Both the position numbers and the translations under genes were made by a program. DNA of 64,000 bases from Clostridium jeddahitimonense (GTDB lineage: Bacteria; Bacillota; Clostridia; Clostridiales; Clostridiaceae): NCBI GenBank assembly GCA_000753455.2, contig LM994670.1, positions 2,565,078 to 2,629,077 of the forward strand, given 5' to 3'. The notes under the pieces were generated by a model. The model searched no databases. It saw nothing but the letters and a program-made list of their open reading frames with translations, and was not told where the DNA came from. Every line of letters begins with the position of its first letter. Position 1 is the first letter of the stretch. This document shows positions 54,683 through 62,645 of this stretch, piece after piece.

Positions 54683-55033
54683 AATCACTTACTTAATAAC
54701 CTTTTTAATATAACTAATTAAACTATACAAAAGCATAGTTTAATAAAACTCACTCCTTCTATAAAATGAGTTAATAATATAGTTAAATTAATCATCTGAC
54801 ATTCAGATGAACTTTAATTAAAGTTATATCAATTTAAAAGTAATGTATCTCTCAACTTTAAATAACACAAATAAAACCTTAGCAAAAATATTTTTCTACT
54901 ATTAGGTTCCTTTTATATTTTAATTGTCATCTAAATAGAAATTACATTACATTCTCATCTGCTTAATACCTTTACCTTTCTTTAATTTAACTTTCTTACA
55001 TTTATATTATATTACATTTCCTAAAATTGTCTA
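54683..55033 (-). promoter_or_regulatory. Long structured leader and promoter of the ABC-F gene
   Basis: Promoter TAGACA (55028-55033), 16 bases, TATAAT (55006-55011), minus strand. The ~340-base leader holds several stems: TCATCTG / CAGATGA (54792-54810), the palindrome AACTTTAATTAAAGTT (54810-54825), AACTCA / TGAGTT (54747-54772), a 10-base ATTAAACTAT / ATAGTTTAAT (54717-54744), and an imperfect hairpin followed by TTTTATTT near 54880-54905 that could be an early terminator. A three-codon open frame (MRM-stop) starts behind AAAGG near 54957. Confidence 0.6.
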
Positions 55034-55089
55034 TTGTTTTTTTAATTTCCCCTTCTTACAAATATTTTTCACTTTTACTTTAACAAATC

Positions 55090-55767
55090 TCATACTTCTT
55101 CTATGGTGCATATCCCTTCTGATTTTCTCAATACTTCAATAACATGATCATATGATGTTCTCTTAGGTGAAGTTATAGTGAATATTCCACCTATAATTGG
55201 CTCATTTATATTATTAGACTTTATAAGCTCCATATCACTTACTTTGAGTCCATTTTTTTTAATAAACTTAAGAAATTTACCAATATCGATAATATTTGAA
55301 AATTCAACATATAAAGTCATTTCTTTAGTTTTATACATCAAATTCTTTTCTAAACCATGCAAAAACTCCATAGCTACAAGTATCATCAGACATCCTACTA
55401 TGGCTCCTGAAAAATACCCTATTCCTATAGTCAACCCAATACATGCTGATGCCCAAAGTCCAGCTGCCGTAGTAAGTCCTTTAACTCTATTTCTCCCTGT
55501 AACTATTATTGTTCCAGCACCTAAAAAACCAATTCCACTAATAACTTGCGCACCCATTCTTGATGGATCCCCACCATACTTTGTTGCTATATATTCATTT
55601 GTAATCATGACCATAGCTGATGCTACACATACCAACATATATGTCCTAAAACCTGCTGGCCTGTTTTTTCTTCCCCTATCAATTCCTAAGATACCACCAC
55701 ATATTAATGCTAATAAGAGCTTTAAAAATGTATCTATTATACCTAATTCACTTAATAATTCACTCAT
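55090..55767 (-). CDS. MgtC/SapB family membrane protein
   Basis: A 225-residue protein with five helices in the first ~130 residues including the family motif GGILGIDRGRKNRPAGFRTYMLVCVAS and the GAQVISGIGFLGAGTIIV segment, then an ACT-like soluble domain. MgtC proteins aid growth at low Mg2+ and modulate ATP synthase. I start it at MSELL (55767), as the upstream ATG lacks a ribosome-binding site; the chosen one has only a weak GGTG. Confidence 0.85.
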   Translation of the reverse strand: MSELLSELGIIDTFLKLLLALICGGILGIDRGRKNRPAGFRTYMLVCVASAMVMITNEYIATKYGGDPSRMGAQVISGIGFLGAGTIIVTGRNRVKGLTTAAGLWASACIGLTIGIGYFSGAIVGCLMILVAMEFLHGLEKNLMYKTKEMTLYVEFSNIIDIGKFLKFIKKNGLKVSDMELIKSNNINEPIIGGIFTITSPKRTSYDHVIEVLRKSEGICTIEEV

Positions 55768-56029
55768 TTCACACCAACTTTCTATTAACATAGTATAACT
55801 TTATTATTCCTCATACATTTTATATCTACTATATTTATATTACTTTTAATATATTATTGTTACTCTATGTCTTATTAATCACTTTATAATCTTATTTTTT
55901 CTTAGTTCGCTCAATGGATAAACACCTTACATAGCAATTAATTTCATTACTTTAATTTACAATATTGTAACTTTCTATATTTATGCTATTATTAAATTGA
56001 TTATATTTTTAATTATGGGAGGGTATTAT

Positions 56030-56329
56030 ATGATTATTAAATGTATCGATAATTCACTATGTTCAACATTAACATTAAACAAGGAGTATTTTGTTTTAGA
56101 AGAGGCTCCTGAGTATTATGTAATATTTGATGATGTTCACGAAGAAATAACTTGTAAAAAATCTAGATTTACAATTATTACTGATGGAGATCTAACAAAG
56201 AAATGTAAAGCTACTATAAATGAACTTAACTACCAATTAAGTAATGATTTTAAAGATATAAAAAGTTTCTCAATCAGAAAAAATTCCAAAGGTGAAATAA
56301 AAGAAGTTTCAATAAAATTCAAATATTAG
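56030..56329 (+). CDS. Small hypothetical protein
   Basis: A 99-residue soluble protein, beta-rich at the start (IIKCIDNSLCSTLTLNKEYFVLEE) and basic near the end. The start is the ATG that follows GGGAGGG by 6 bases. No family recognised; a role in a small binding fold is possible. Confidence 0.65.
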   Translation: MIIKCIDNSLCSTLTLNKEYFVLEEAPEYYVIFDDVHEEITCKKSRFTIITDGDLTKKCKATINELNYQLSNDFKDIKSFSIRKNSKGEIKEVSIKFKY

Positions 56330-56337
56330 TCACATAA

Positions 56338-56374
56338 AAATAGTGTCTTAATCATAAAGATTAAGACACTATTT
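56338..56374. terminator. Bidirectional terminator
   Basis: AAATAGTGTCTTAATC / GATTAAGACACTATTT, a perfect 16-base stem with a 5-base loop. The stop of the minus-strand gene lies in the right arm. Confidence 0.88.
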
Positions 56375-56810
56375 CTGATATTTCATTATAAACTCTAGTA
56401 CATATATCTTTAAACTTCCTATTTAATATTTTAGATAATTCCTCTGAATAATCTATATGTGATATCTCTATACCTATAAGATATCCTTTAACATCTCGCC
56501 TTTCTTTTCTTAGTAAGCTTAATAAACTTTCCTCATGTGGTGAATAATCATAATTTATAAACTCATCACACCTATCTAAAGATTTTACTGTTACAGCTCC
56601 TGGTCTAGTCATAAAGTATGTTGAATCTATTATTACAACCTCATCATCTTCTTCTATTTTATTTATACAATACAGTACATCTGTTTTCCCAATAATCACC
56701 TCTATATCATCACCTAAAGCTTCAATCTCTTCTTTTAAATTTTCTGCTACTCTAACCCCTATTCCATCATCACAAAGAAGAATATTTCCAATGCCAAATA
56801 CTTTAATCAT
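56361..56810 (-). CDS. Hydrogenase-type maturation protease (M52 family)
   Basis: A 149-residue protein with GIGNILLCDDGIGVRV at the N-terminus and the metal-binding residues Asp and His in IDSTYFM and YSPHEES. M52 enzymes cut the C-terminal tail of [NiFe]-hydrogenase large subunits after Ni is inserted. No hydrogenase genes are nearby in this window, so the substrate is encoded elsewhere or the protein has another job. Confidence 0.85.
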   Translation of the reverse strand: MIKVFGIGNILLCDDGIGVRVAENLKEEIEALGDDIEVIIGKTDVLYCINKIEEDDEVVIIDSTYFMTRPGAVTVKSLDRCDEFINYDYSPHEESLLSLLRKERRDVKGYLIGIEISHIDYSEELSKILNRKFKDICTRVYNEISEIVS

Positions 56811-56963
56811 AACTACTCCCCCTAATAATACCCTCTTGATATTATTAATGATTTTAGGAAGTATTTTATGACATAGATAAATCTATAATTATCACTTTTA
56901 TTATTGTCAAATCCTGCTTTAGATTAATATACTATCATATATAGTATTTTTGAAAGTGATGAT

Positions 56964-57527
56964 ATGCGAATATATGTTGAATTGGAAGGTTGCAAACTTC
57001 TTGGCAGTGGCGCTGAAGGCTCTGTCTACTTAAGTCCTGAGGGATATGTCCTTAAAAGCTTTAAAAATAAAAAAGCTGCTGATAAAGAAGCTTTTATACT
57101 TAACTGTGCTAAAAGCAGTAGATTCTTCCCCAATGTTATTCTTCAGATAAGCACATTAATAGTAAGAGAATATGTTGGTGGGGAAAATCTTTATGAATAT
57201 CTATCTGCTAATGGCTTATCTTATAAAGTCTCTACTGAAATTATTGATTTTGTAGAAGATTTAAAAATACTTAAATTTAAAAGATTAAATGTTCGAAATG
57301 CACATATTTTTATAAATAAAAAAGAGGAATTAATGGTTATTGACCCTAGGAAGTCTTTTTCTAAAAGCACACCTTACCCAAAAGATATAATAAAAATCTT
57401 TCTTAAACTTCATCTTTTCGATAAATTTTTAGAAGATTTAACCCAGTATAAACCGGATCTACTCACTTACTGGATTGACTCCTATAAATATACAGCTAGA
57501 TTTAATAAAGTATCAAGATATGGGTAG
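56964..57527 (+). CDS. Protein-kinase-like protein with unusual catalytic loop
   Basis: A 187-residue protein. The nucleotide-binding part has a glycine loop and lysine strand (LGSGAEGSVYLSPEGYVLKSF). The catalytic loop expected as HRDxxxxN reads LNVRNAHIFI, with no catalytic Asp, and the DFG position is MVIDPRKSF. YrzF-like and lipopolysaccharide-kinase-like small kinases are similar in length. May be a degenerate (pseudo)kinase. It stands alone; the ATG has a weak GTGAT upstream. Confidence 0.7.
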   Translation: MRIYVELEGCKLLGSGAEGSVYLSPEGYVLKSFKNKKAADKEAFILNCAKSSRFFPNVILQISTLIVREYVGGENLYEYLSANGLSYKVSTEIIDFVEDLKILKFKRLNVRNAHIFINKKEELMVIDPRKSFSKSTPYPKDIIKIFLKLHLFDKFLEDLTQYKPDLLTYWIDSYKYTARFNKVSRYG

Positions 57528-57623
57528 TCTCTTGTAACAAAAATGAAAGTTTTATTTCTTGTAGATGAAAATACTGCTCCAACAGCATAAAAAATTAATT
57601 AAATTTAAGCTTAAAATATTAAT

Positions 57624-57661
57624 GCCCAAAGTCTAAGTTCTAAGCTCACTTTACTTTGGGC
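57624..57661 (+). terminator. Hairpin terminator between the kinase-like gene and clpP paralogue
   Basis: GCCCAAAGT / ACTTTGGGC stem with TTAATTTTTT after it on the plus strand; on the minus side it serves as a terminator of the clpP-like gene, with a weaker tail. 57528-57620 holds nothing else. Confidence 0.7.
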
Positions 57662-57686
57662 AATTAATTTTTTCAACTATTTACTA

Positions 57687-58292
57687 TTATTTATCTAACT
57701 CTGAGCTTTCAGTTATTATTTTATTAACTATTCCATAATTAATAGCATCATTTGCACTTAACCAATAATTTCTATCTGTATCCTTTTCAACTTTATCTAA
57801 GCTTTGACCAGTAGCCTCACTAATTATTGTATTAATTCTCTTACGCACTCTTAATATTTCTTCTGCCTCTATTCCTATATCTGTAGCCTGCCCATTAAAT
57901 CCACCTAACGGCTGATGAATCATATATCTAGTATTAGGCAGAGAGTACCTATTTTCTTTATCCGCAGCAAGGTAAATTGTAATACCTGCACTTGCTACCC
58001 ATCCTGTTCCTATCATTATAACCTTTGGCTTTACAAACTTTATCATATCATGTATTGTATCACCAGCTTCAACATGACCACCTTGGCTATTTATAAATAT
58101 TTTAATTGGTTCATCTCCCATTTCTTCAAGAATTAATAATTGTGTAACAACCTTTTCTGCTAAAGCTTGATTTATTTCACCTGAAATAATTATAGTTCTT
58201 GACTTAAATAACTTTTCCATAACTATGTTTGGCATTTCTTTTGTTTTTTCGTTCTTCTCTGCTTTCTCAGTATCATTCCCGTAAAATCTCAT
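57687..58292 (-). CDS. ClpP-family serine protease (second clpP-type paralogue)
   Basis: A 201-residue Clp-type peptidase. The triad is intact: Ser in WVASAGITIY, His in MIHQPLGGF, Asp in DTDRNYW. The serine motif (GWVASAG) differs from the ClpP standard (GMAASMG), and no clpX or tig lies nearby, so this is likely a specialised or extra ClpP. It has a strong AGGAGG site. The substrates are unknown. Confidence 0.87.
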   Translation of the reverse strand: MRFYGNDTEKAEKNEKTKEMPNIVMEKLFKSRTIIISGEINQALAEKVVTQLLILEEMGDEPIKIFINSQGGHVEAGDTIHDMIKFVKPKVIMIGTGWVASAGITIYLAADKENRYSLPNTRYMIHQPLGGFNGQATDIGIEAEEILRVRKRINTIISEATGQSLDKVEKDTDRNYWLSANDAINYGIVNKIITESSELDK

Positions 58293-58313
58293 AAAATTCT
58301 CCTCCTATAAAAA

Positions 58314-58340
58314 AAAGTATATAAATACATTATATACTTT
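58314..58340 (-). terminator. Terminator between the AI-2E permease gene and clpP paralogue
   Basis: AAAGTATATA / TATATACTTT stem followed on the minus strand by TTTTTATAGG, just ahead of the ribosome-binding site of the clpP-like gene. It would end a transcript arriving from the right. Confidence 0.7.
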
Positions 58341-58386
58341 TATAAATTTTAAATACAATTAAATGTATAATATTTATTTTTTATAT

Positions 58387-59550
58387 CTATTTATATTCTT
58401 CCGTAGAAATAGGTAATCCTTTATCTTTCAATCTCACCTCTACAGTTTCTTTAATAAGCGAGTAAACTACTGCAAATATTGGTACTCCTACTATCATACC
58501 TACAAATCCTAATAATTTTGAGAATATTAAAAGTGAGAATAATATCCAAAAAGCTGATATTCCTATTGTATCTCCAAGTATCTTAGGCCCTATAATATTT
58601 CCATCGATTTGTTGAATTACAAATACTATAAGAACAAGCCATAATGCCTTAGTTGGTGATACAAATAAAACAATAATTACTGATGGTATAGCTCCAAAAA
58701 ATGGTCCAAAGAATGGTATTATATTAGTTATACCTATAATTACTGATATAAGTAATGTGTATGGCATCTTACATATTGATAATATACAGAAAGTTAATAC
58801 ACCTATTATAAGTGAATCTATAATCTTTCCTACTAAAAACTTTCCAAACGTATCATTACTTATTCTTGCAATTCTTAAAATAAACTTAGCTCTTTCATTC
58901 GAAGAAAATGCAAAAACTATTTTTCTACATAAGGCCAAAAGTTTTTCCTTATCTATAAGCATATATATCGATACTACTACTCCTATAAATATTGAAAATA
59001 GACTTGAACTTAATTCTAAAACCCAATTTCCTATAACAGGAACCATATTAGTTATAATAGTAATTATAGTATTGACTAAATCATTCCACTGCTTCATTAA
59101 TACATCTATAAACTGCGGATCTAAATCAACTTTACCTATTAATTCATTAGTAATATTGCTAAGTTCTTTAACATATTGAGGTATACTGTTTGCTAATCCT
59201 AATATACTATCTAATAATTGTGGTAATACAAATTGTAAAAATAAATATAACATAATACTTGCTGATATATATGTAAGAACTAACCCTACTGATCTTTTTA
59301 CCTTTTTAGATTGTTTATCAAACTTATCCCATTTAGACAATAAATTTTCATAAAACTTCAACATGAAATTTAATATATATGCTATTGCCCCACCTATAAT
59401 AAATGGTCTTAATGTTGCTATCATCCCACTAATTTTACTTGAAAATTCACCTGCATTAGATATAAACATATAAAGAATTATACTACAAGCTATAACAGTG
59501 AAAGAGTATACCGCTATAGTTGTATATCTTTTATTCCATTCTACTTTCAT
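58387..59550 (-). CDS. AI-2E family (PerM, UPF0118) membrane protein
   Basis: A 387-residue, eight-helix protein. The pattern GFVGMIVGVPIFAVVYSLIKE near the C-terminus and the DGNIIGPKILGDTIGISAFWILFSLL block are hallmarks. Members act as quorum-signal exporters or Na+(Li+)/H+ antiporters; the substrate here is unknown. Confidence 0.9.
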   Translation of the reverse strand: MKVEWNKRYTTIAVYSFTVIACSIILYMFISNAGEFSSKISGMIATLRPFIIGGAIAYILNFMLKFYENLLSKWDKFDKQSKKVKRSVGLVLTYISASIMLYLFLQFVLPQLLDSILGLANSIPQYVKELSNITNELIGKVDLDPQFIDVLMKQWNDLVNTIITIITNMVPVIGNWVLELSSSLFSIFIGVVVSIYMLIDKEKLLALCRKIVFAFSSNERAKFILRIARISNDTFGKFLVGKIIDSLIIGVLTFCILSICKMPYTLLISVIIGITNIIPFFGPFFGAIPSVIIVLFVSPTKALWLVLIVFVIQQIDGNIIGPKILGDTIGISAFWILFSLLIFSKLLGFVGMIVGVPIFAVVYSLIKETVEVRLKDKGLPISTEEYK

Positions 59551-59647
59551 TTTAACCCCCGGCTTTTATATTTTTATTTAATTATAGCATGATATTTTAT
59601 TATTACATCAGTATTTAGAAAAAATTAAGTTCCTTAATAAAAAATTA

Positions 59648-59667
59648 AGAGCTGATAAATCAGCTCT
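59648..59667 (-). terminator. Terminator of the TIGR04540 gene
   Basis: AGAGCTGA / TCAGCTCT, perfect 8-base stem with a 4-base loop and TAATTTTTTATT on the minus strand. Confidence 0.82.
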
Positions 59668-59671
59668 ATAA

Positions 59672-59905
59672 TTACATATCTTTTTTAATTATTTTGTCTA
59701 TGATCTCTACTCTTTCATCGCCTAAATATTTCGATATATTTACATTCATATTTTTTTCTTTATATATTCTGTCTTTATTAGCCTCAACTATAGCAACTAT
59801 TTTTTCTTCCATCTTTTCATATGTCATAAGATCTTCTAAATAAACATCTACTATATCCTTTAAACATGTAGCTAATTCTCTAGGATTTCTATAAACTTTT
59901 CTCAT
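59672..59905 (-). CDS. TIGR04540 family small protein
   Basis: A 77-residue soluble, mostly helical protein (VYRNPRELATCLKDIVDVYLEDLMTYEKMEEKI). The sequence matches my memory of a clostridial family of uncharacterised small proteins. Starts at the ATG behind AAGGAG; a longer frame of 94 residues has no ribosome-binding site. Role unknown. Confidence 0.7.
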   Translation of the reverse strand: MRKVYRNPRELATCLKDIVDVYLEDLMTYEKMEEKIVAIVEANKDRIYKEKNMNVNISKYLGDERVEIIDKIIKKDM

Positions 59906-59972
59906 AATAACTCCTTGTAAGTTCTTTTCTGATTTTTCACCTATATTATATATCAATAATTATATTATGTAT

Positions 59973-60087
59973 AGTGAGTGAGCTTCTAAATCTTTAATTT
60001 AGTCAAGCAACTTACTCCTACGAACTTATGTGGGTAGTGAGTTTCCTTTAAGATATTTTAAATCTTTGATTTACTTAAACAAACTTA
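59973..60087. repeat. Tandem stem-loop repeat in the divergent region upstream of the deacetylase
   Basis: Two related units (59973-60014 and 60036-60087) share AGTGAG ... TAAATCTTT(A/G)ATTTA ... AACTTA. Each contains a stem with a TAAATC-type arm (59982-60008: GCTT-CTAAAT / ATTTAG-AAGC; 60059-60073: TAAATC / GATTTA). Between them CTTACTCCTAC pairs with GTGGGTAGTGAG (about 60011-60041). Three hairpins in ~115 bases suggest a structured RNA or regulatory element. Unidentified. Confidence 0.5.
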
Positions 60088-60152
60088 AATGAATAAATAA
60101 AGTTGTTATGATAAAAATACTATTATATAAAACAAGTTTGGAGGTAACGAAA

Positions 60153-60890
60153 TTGAAGAATTTTATAAATAAACTTACTCTATTTACATCTACTCTGATT
60201 CTACTTTTAAGTGGATCCATTATTCCTTCTGCATCTATGGACAATCCTCCTGAAATGACAGATAGTAATAGTAAAAAAGTAGTGTACTTAACTTTTGATG
60301 ATGGTCCTAGTGAGAATACTACTAAAATTTTAGATATATTAAAAGAAAATGATGTTAAGGCTACATTTTTTATAATATCACCTTATATTCCTAGTCATAA
60401 CGATATAGTTAAGAGAATTTATGAAGAAGGGCATGCTATTGGAAACCATACCGCAGACCATGAATTTAATAAGATCTATACTTCTGAAGAAGCATTTATG
60501 AAAAGCTTCAATAAGCAACAAGAATTCATAAAAGAAATGACTGGTTCAGAATGCAGAATCTTCAGATTTCCCGGTGGCTCTAAAAATACTCTAGTTAGAA
60601 ACGCCCGTGGAAAAGACTTTACAAAAAATATAATTGTTAAACTAGAGTCAGAAGGATTTCATTGCTATGATTGGAATGTTGATTCAGGTGATTCTCATGC
60701 AAGCAGCGTTCCTGTAGGTACTATCTGCAATAATATTTTAAAAGAAATTAAAGATAAAGATGGTAATTTAAAAAATCCATCAATAGTACTTATGCATGAT
60801 TGCTTAACAAAAAAGACAACTGTTCAAGCTTTACCTGAAATAATCAAGATTTTCAAAGATAATGGTTATGAATTTGATACACTTAAGTAA
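60153..60890 (+). CDS. Polysaccharide deacetylase, NodB type
   Basis: A 245-residue protein. A signal-anchor helix (about 5-24) is followed by the NodB domain: TFDDGPS (D-D motif), NHTADHE (metal-binding His), RFPGGS (general catalytic), DWNVDSGD and LMHDCLT (final His). It removes acetyl groups from peptidoglycan or another wall polymer. The start is TTG at 60153, 8 bases after GGAGG, matching the hydrophobic start; an earlier ATG lacks a ribosome-binding site. Confidence 0.9.
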   Translation: MKNFINKLTLFTSTLILLLSGSIIPSASMDNPPEMTDSNSKKVVYLTFDDGPSENTTKILDILKENDVKATFFIISPYIPSHNDIVKRIYEEGHAIGNHTADHEFNKIYTSEEAFMKSFNKQQEFIKEMTGSECRIFRFPGGSKNTLVRNARGKDFTKNIIVKLESEGFHCYDWNVDSGDSHASSVPVGTICNNILKEIKDKDGNLKNPSIVLMHDCLTKKTTVQALPEIIKIFKDNGYEFDTLK

Positions 60891-60893
60891 TAA

Positions 60894-61040
60894 ATTGCGC
60901 ACTAAGTGTGCAGTCCAAAAGTCGACTTCGTCGAGTCCAATAGTGCCTACGGCAGTCCAAGATATTTACTCCGTAAATATCCACAAGCCTTTTTAATTCT
61001 AAGCAATTGCTCTTGGACTTTGATGAAGTCAAACTTTTAA
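60894..61040. repeat. Array of short CTNNG-tipped hairpins each followed by GTCCAA
   Basis: Four hairpins with short loops in a row: GCGCAC-TAA-GTGTGC, TCGAC-TTC-GTCGA, TGCC-TAC-GGCA and ATATTTAC-TCC-GTAAATAT (60897-60980). The first three are each directly followed by AGTCCAA. A fifth is inverted, TTTGA...TCAAA with GTCCAAGA on the minus strand (about 61011-61035); AGTCCAAGA (60954) and TCTTGGACT (61011) are perfect complements. No coding potential. A folded RNA or selfish repeat; unidentified. Confidence 0.5.
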
Positions 61041-61052
61041 CTCTTACTAAAT

Positions 61053-61270
61053 AAATAATTATTACATAGAAGAAAATGATAAAATTAATAGTGTAAGAAA
61101 CATAGAATGAGCTTTAGAACTTTAGTCACTATCGTTGTGAAAATGCGTTAAGAAATTTAAATGTTTGAGCATAGCGAGTTTTTGCATAAGATAGTGGCTA
61201 AAAGTTCTTAGCGAATGGGTCAGTTTCTGTAGCTGTCAATTTTATCATTTTCTATGTCATATTATTTCGC
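61053..61270. repeat. MITE-like foldback element, about 205 bp
   Basis: The left edge ACATAGAAGAAAATGATAAAATT (61064-61086, given here only in part) returns in reverse complement at 61238-61257 with one gap, and similarity continues outside it to about 61053/61270. Inside, AGAACTTTAGTCACTATC (61116-61133) pairs with GATAGTGGCTAAAAGTTCT (about 61189-61207). The whole stretch could fold into one long stem with a ~45-base loop. No ORF. A similar motif (GAGC.TAGCGAGTTT) recurs, I think, in other clostridial genomes. Confidence 0.55.
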
Positions 61271-61295
61271 ACTTTATTTCATTTCTTCTACTTAT

Positions 61296-62525
61296 TTATA
61301 TATCCCTATTATATATTTTAGATATTTCAATCTTGTTCTTACATATAAGAATTAATGCTCCTACAACTCCGCAGCAACCGAAAACTGCTCCTGCTATAGG
61401 TAATGAAAATATCTCCCCTAATACTCCTGCAACTAAATTCGCTAAAAACATCCCTCCAAAAACTAATAATTGAAAAAATGAATTTACTCTTGCCCTTTTC
61501 TCCTTTGGAATATAGCTTTGAACTGAACTTTCTCTTATATTTGCAGAGTTAACACCTAAAAAACCCTCAATAAATCTCATTATTACCATTATTGGAAAAG
61601 CTACAAACATTAAAACACCATCTAATACATCATAAATAATATAAACTTTTGATGCTATTGCATATCTTTTTTCCTCAGGTATTTTAATCATATAATGTAA
61701 TACTCCTCCAACAGTTCTTCCAATAGTTTCGGCAGATAATAAAAGTGAGTAATGAGTCGTATTATATACCATATGACTTTGAAAAAAAGGTACTAGCAAT
61801 AACGATACTCCTTGACTAGCAAATATAGTTACGGCCATATAAAGATAAATAAATAAGATCCCTTTTTCTTTTTTTAAATATAACACGCCTTCTTTTATAT
61901 CAGTAAAATATTCTTGTAATTTATATTTGTCAGCTATTCTATTACCTTCTTCGTATTTTATAAATAACTCTACTGAAGCACATATAAGCAAAAGTACCCC
62001 TTCAATTATAAATAAAATTTCAATTCCTACACTTTCATAAACTATAGCTGCTATTGGAGTAAAGCTTGCAGCTATAATTGGATATATTAAAACTGAAACC
62101 GAATATCCTTTTTGTGCAAAACCTTCTGGTATAAGATCTGGAAAAAGTGAGTTGTAAGCCAAGCTATAAATAACTCCAATTGTACTTGCTATAAATCCGA
62201 CAACTATAAATAAATAATAATTAAAATCTGTACTAATTAAATACACTCCAAAAATAGTATAAATAGCACCTAATAAGTAATCTAAAAATACTATTATCTT
62301 TTTTCTTGATATTCTATCTATATACGGTGCTACTAGTACGGGGAATAAAACCTGTGGAATTATAATAACCGCATTATATATACCTGTAAGCATAATAGAG
62401 CTTGTATTGTTATATACAACTATACTTAATGCAAAATTCAATCCAATGCTTCCTATTGCTGATATAATAGTTCCTATTGTTATTATAGTGAAATTTCTAT
62501 CCCATAATTTACTCCTATTTTTCAT
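61296..62525 (-). CDS. MFS transporter, macrolide-efflux-like
   Basis: A 409-residue, 12-helix carrier. Motif A APYIDRISRKKI after helix 2 and helix 5 features place it in the MFS drug/macrolide-efflux-like group (MefA type). The ribosome-binding site and start lie within a perfect inverted repeat, suggesting local repression. It lies downstream of the XRE-TPR regulator, separated from it by a terminator. Confidence 0.82.
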   Translation of the reverse strand: MKNRSKLWDRNFTIITIGTIISAIGSIGLNFALSIVVYNNTSSIMLTGIYNAVIIIPQVLFPVLVAPYIDRISRKKIIVFLDYLLGAIYTIFGVYLISTDFNYYLFIVVGFIASTIGVIYSLAYNSLFPDLIPEGFAQKGYSVSVLIYPIIAASFTPIAAIVYESVGIEILFIIEGVLLLICASVELFIKYEEGNRIADKYKLQEYFTDIKEGVLYLKKEKGILFIYLYMAVTIFASQGVSLLLVPFFQSHMVYNTTHYSLLLSAETIGRTVGGVLHYMIKIPEEKRYAIASKVYIIYDVLDGVLMFVAFPIMVIMRFIEGFLGVNSANIRESSVQSYIPKEKRARVNSFFQLLVFGGMFLANLVAGVLGEIFSLPIAGAVFGCCGVVGALILICKNKIEISKIYNRDI

Positions 62526-62562
62526 AATACTAACCTCTCTTTCATTCGTTAGTATTATTATA
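62525..62562 (-). promoter_or_regulatory. Inverted repeat over the MFS start and its -10 box
   Basis: TAATACTAAC / GTTAGTATTA, perfect 10-base arms with a 13-base spacer (62525-62557); one arm overlaps the start codon and the spacer holds the GAGAGG ribosome-binding site. TATAAT (62557-62562) directly precedes it. It could act as an operator or as an mRNA hairpin. Confidence 0.5.
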
Positions 62563-62564
62563 CA

Positions 62565-62598
62565 AAAACTACTAATCTATAATAAACCTAGTAGTTTT
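62565..62598 (-). terminator. Terminator of the XRE-TPR regulator gene
   Basis: AAAACTACTA / TAGTAGTTTT, perfect 10-base stem, with TTTTTGTATAAT after it on the minus strand. It overlaps the promoter region of the MFS gene. Confidence 0.75.
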
Positions 62599-62645
62599 GA
62601 GAAAATTATCTATATTATTGTATACTAAAACTATATTTTATCTAT

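Noticed and set aside
60894-61270. CRISPR-like repetition near 61 kb
   Set aside because: Units are irregular, hairpins differ in sequence, spacers are only GTCCAA, and no cas genes are near.
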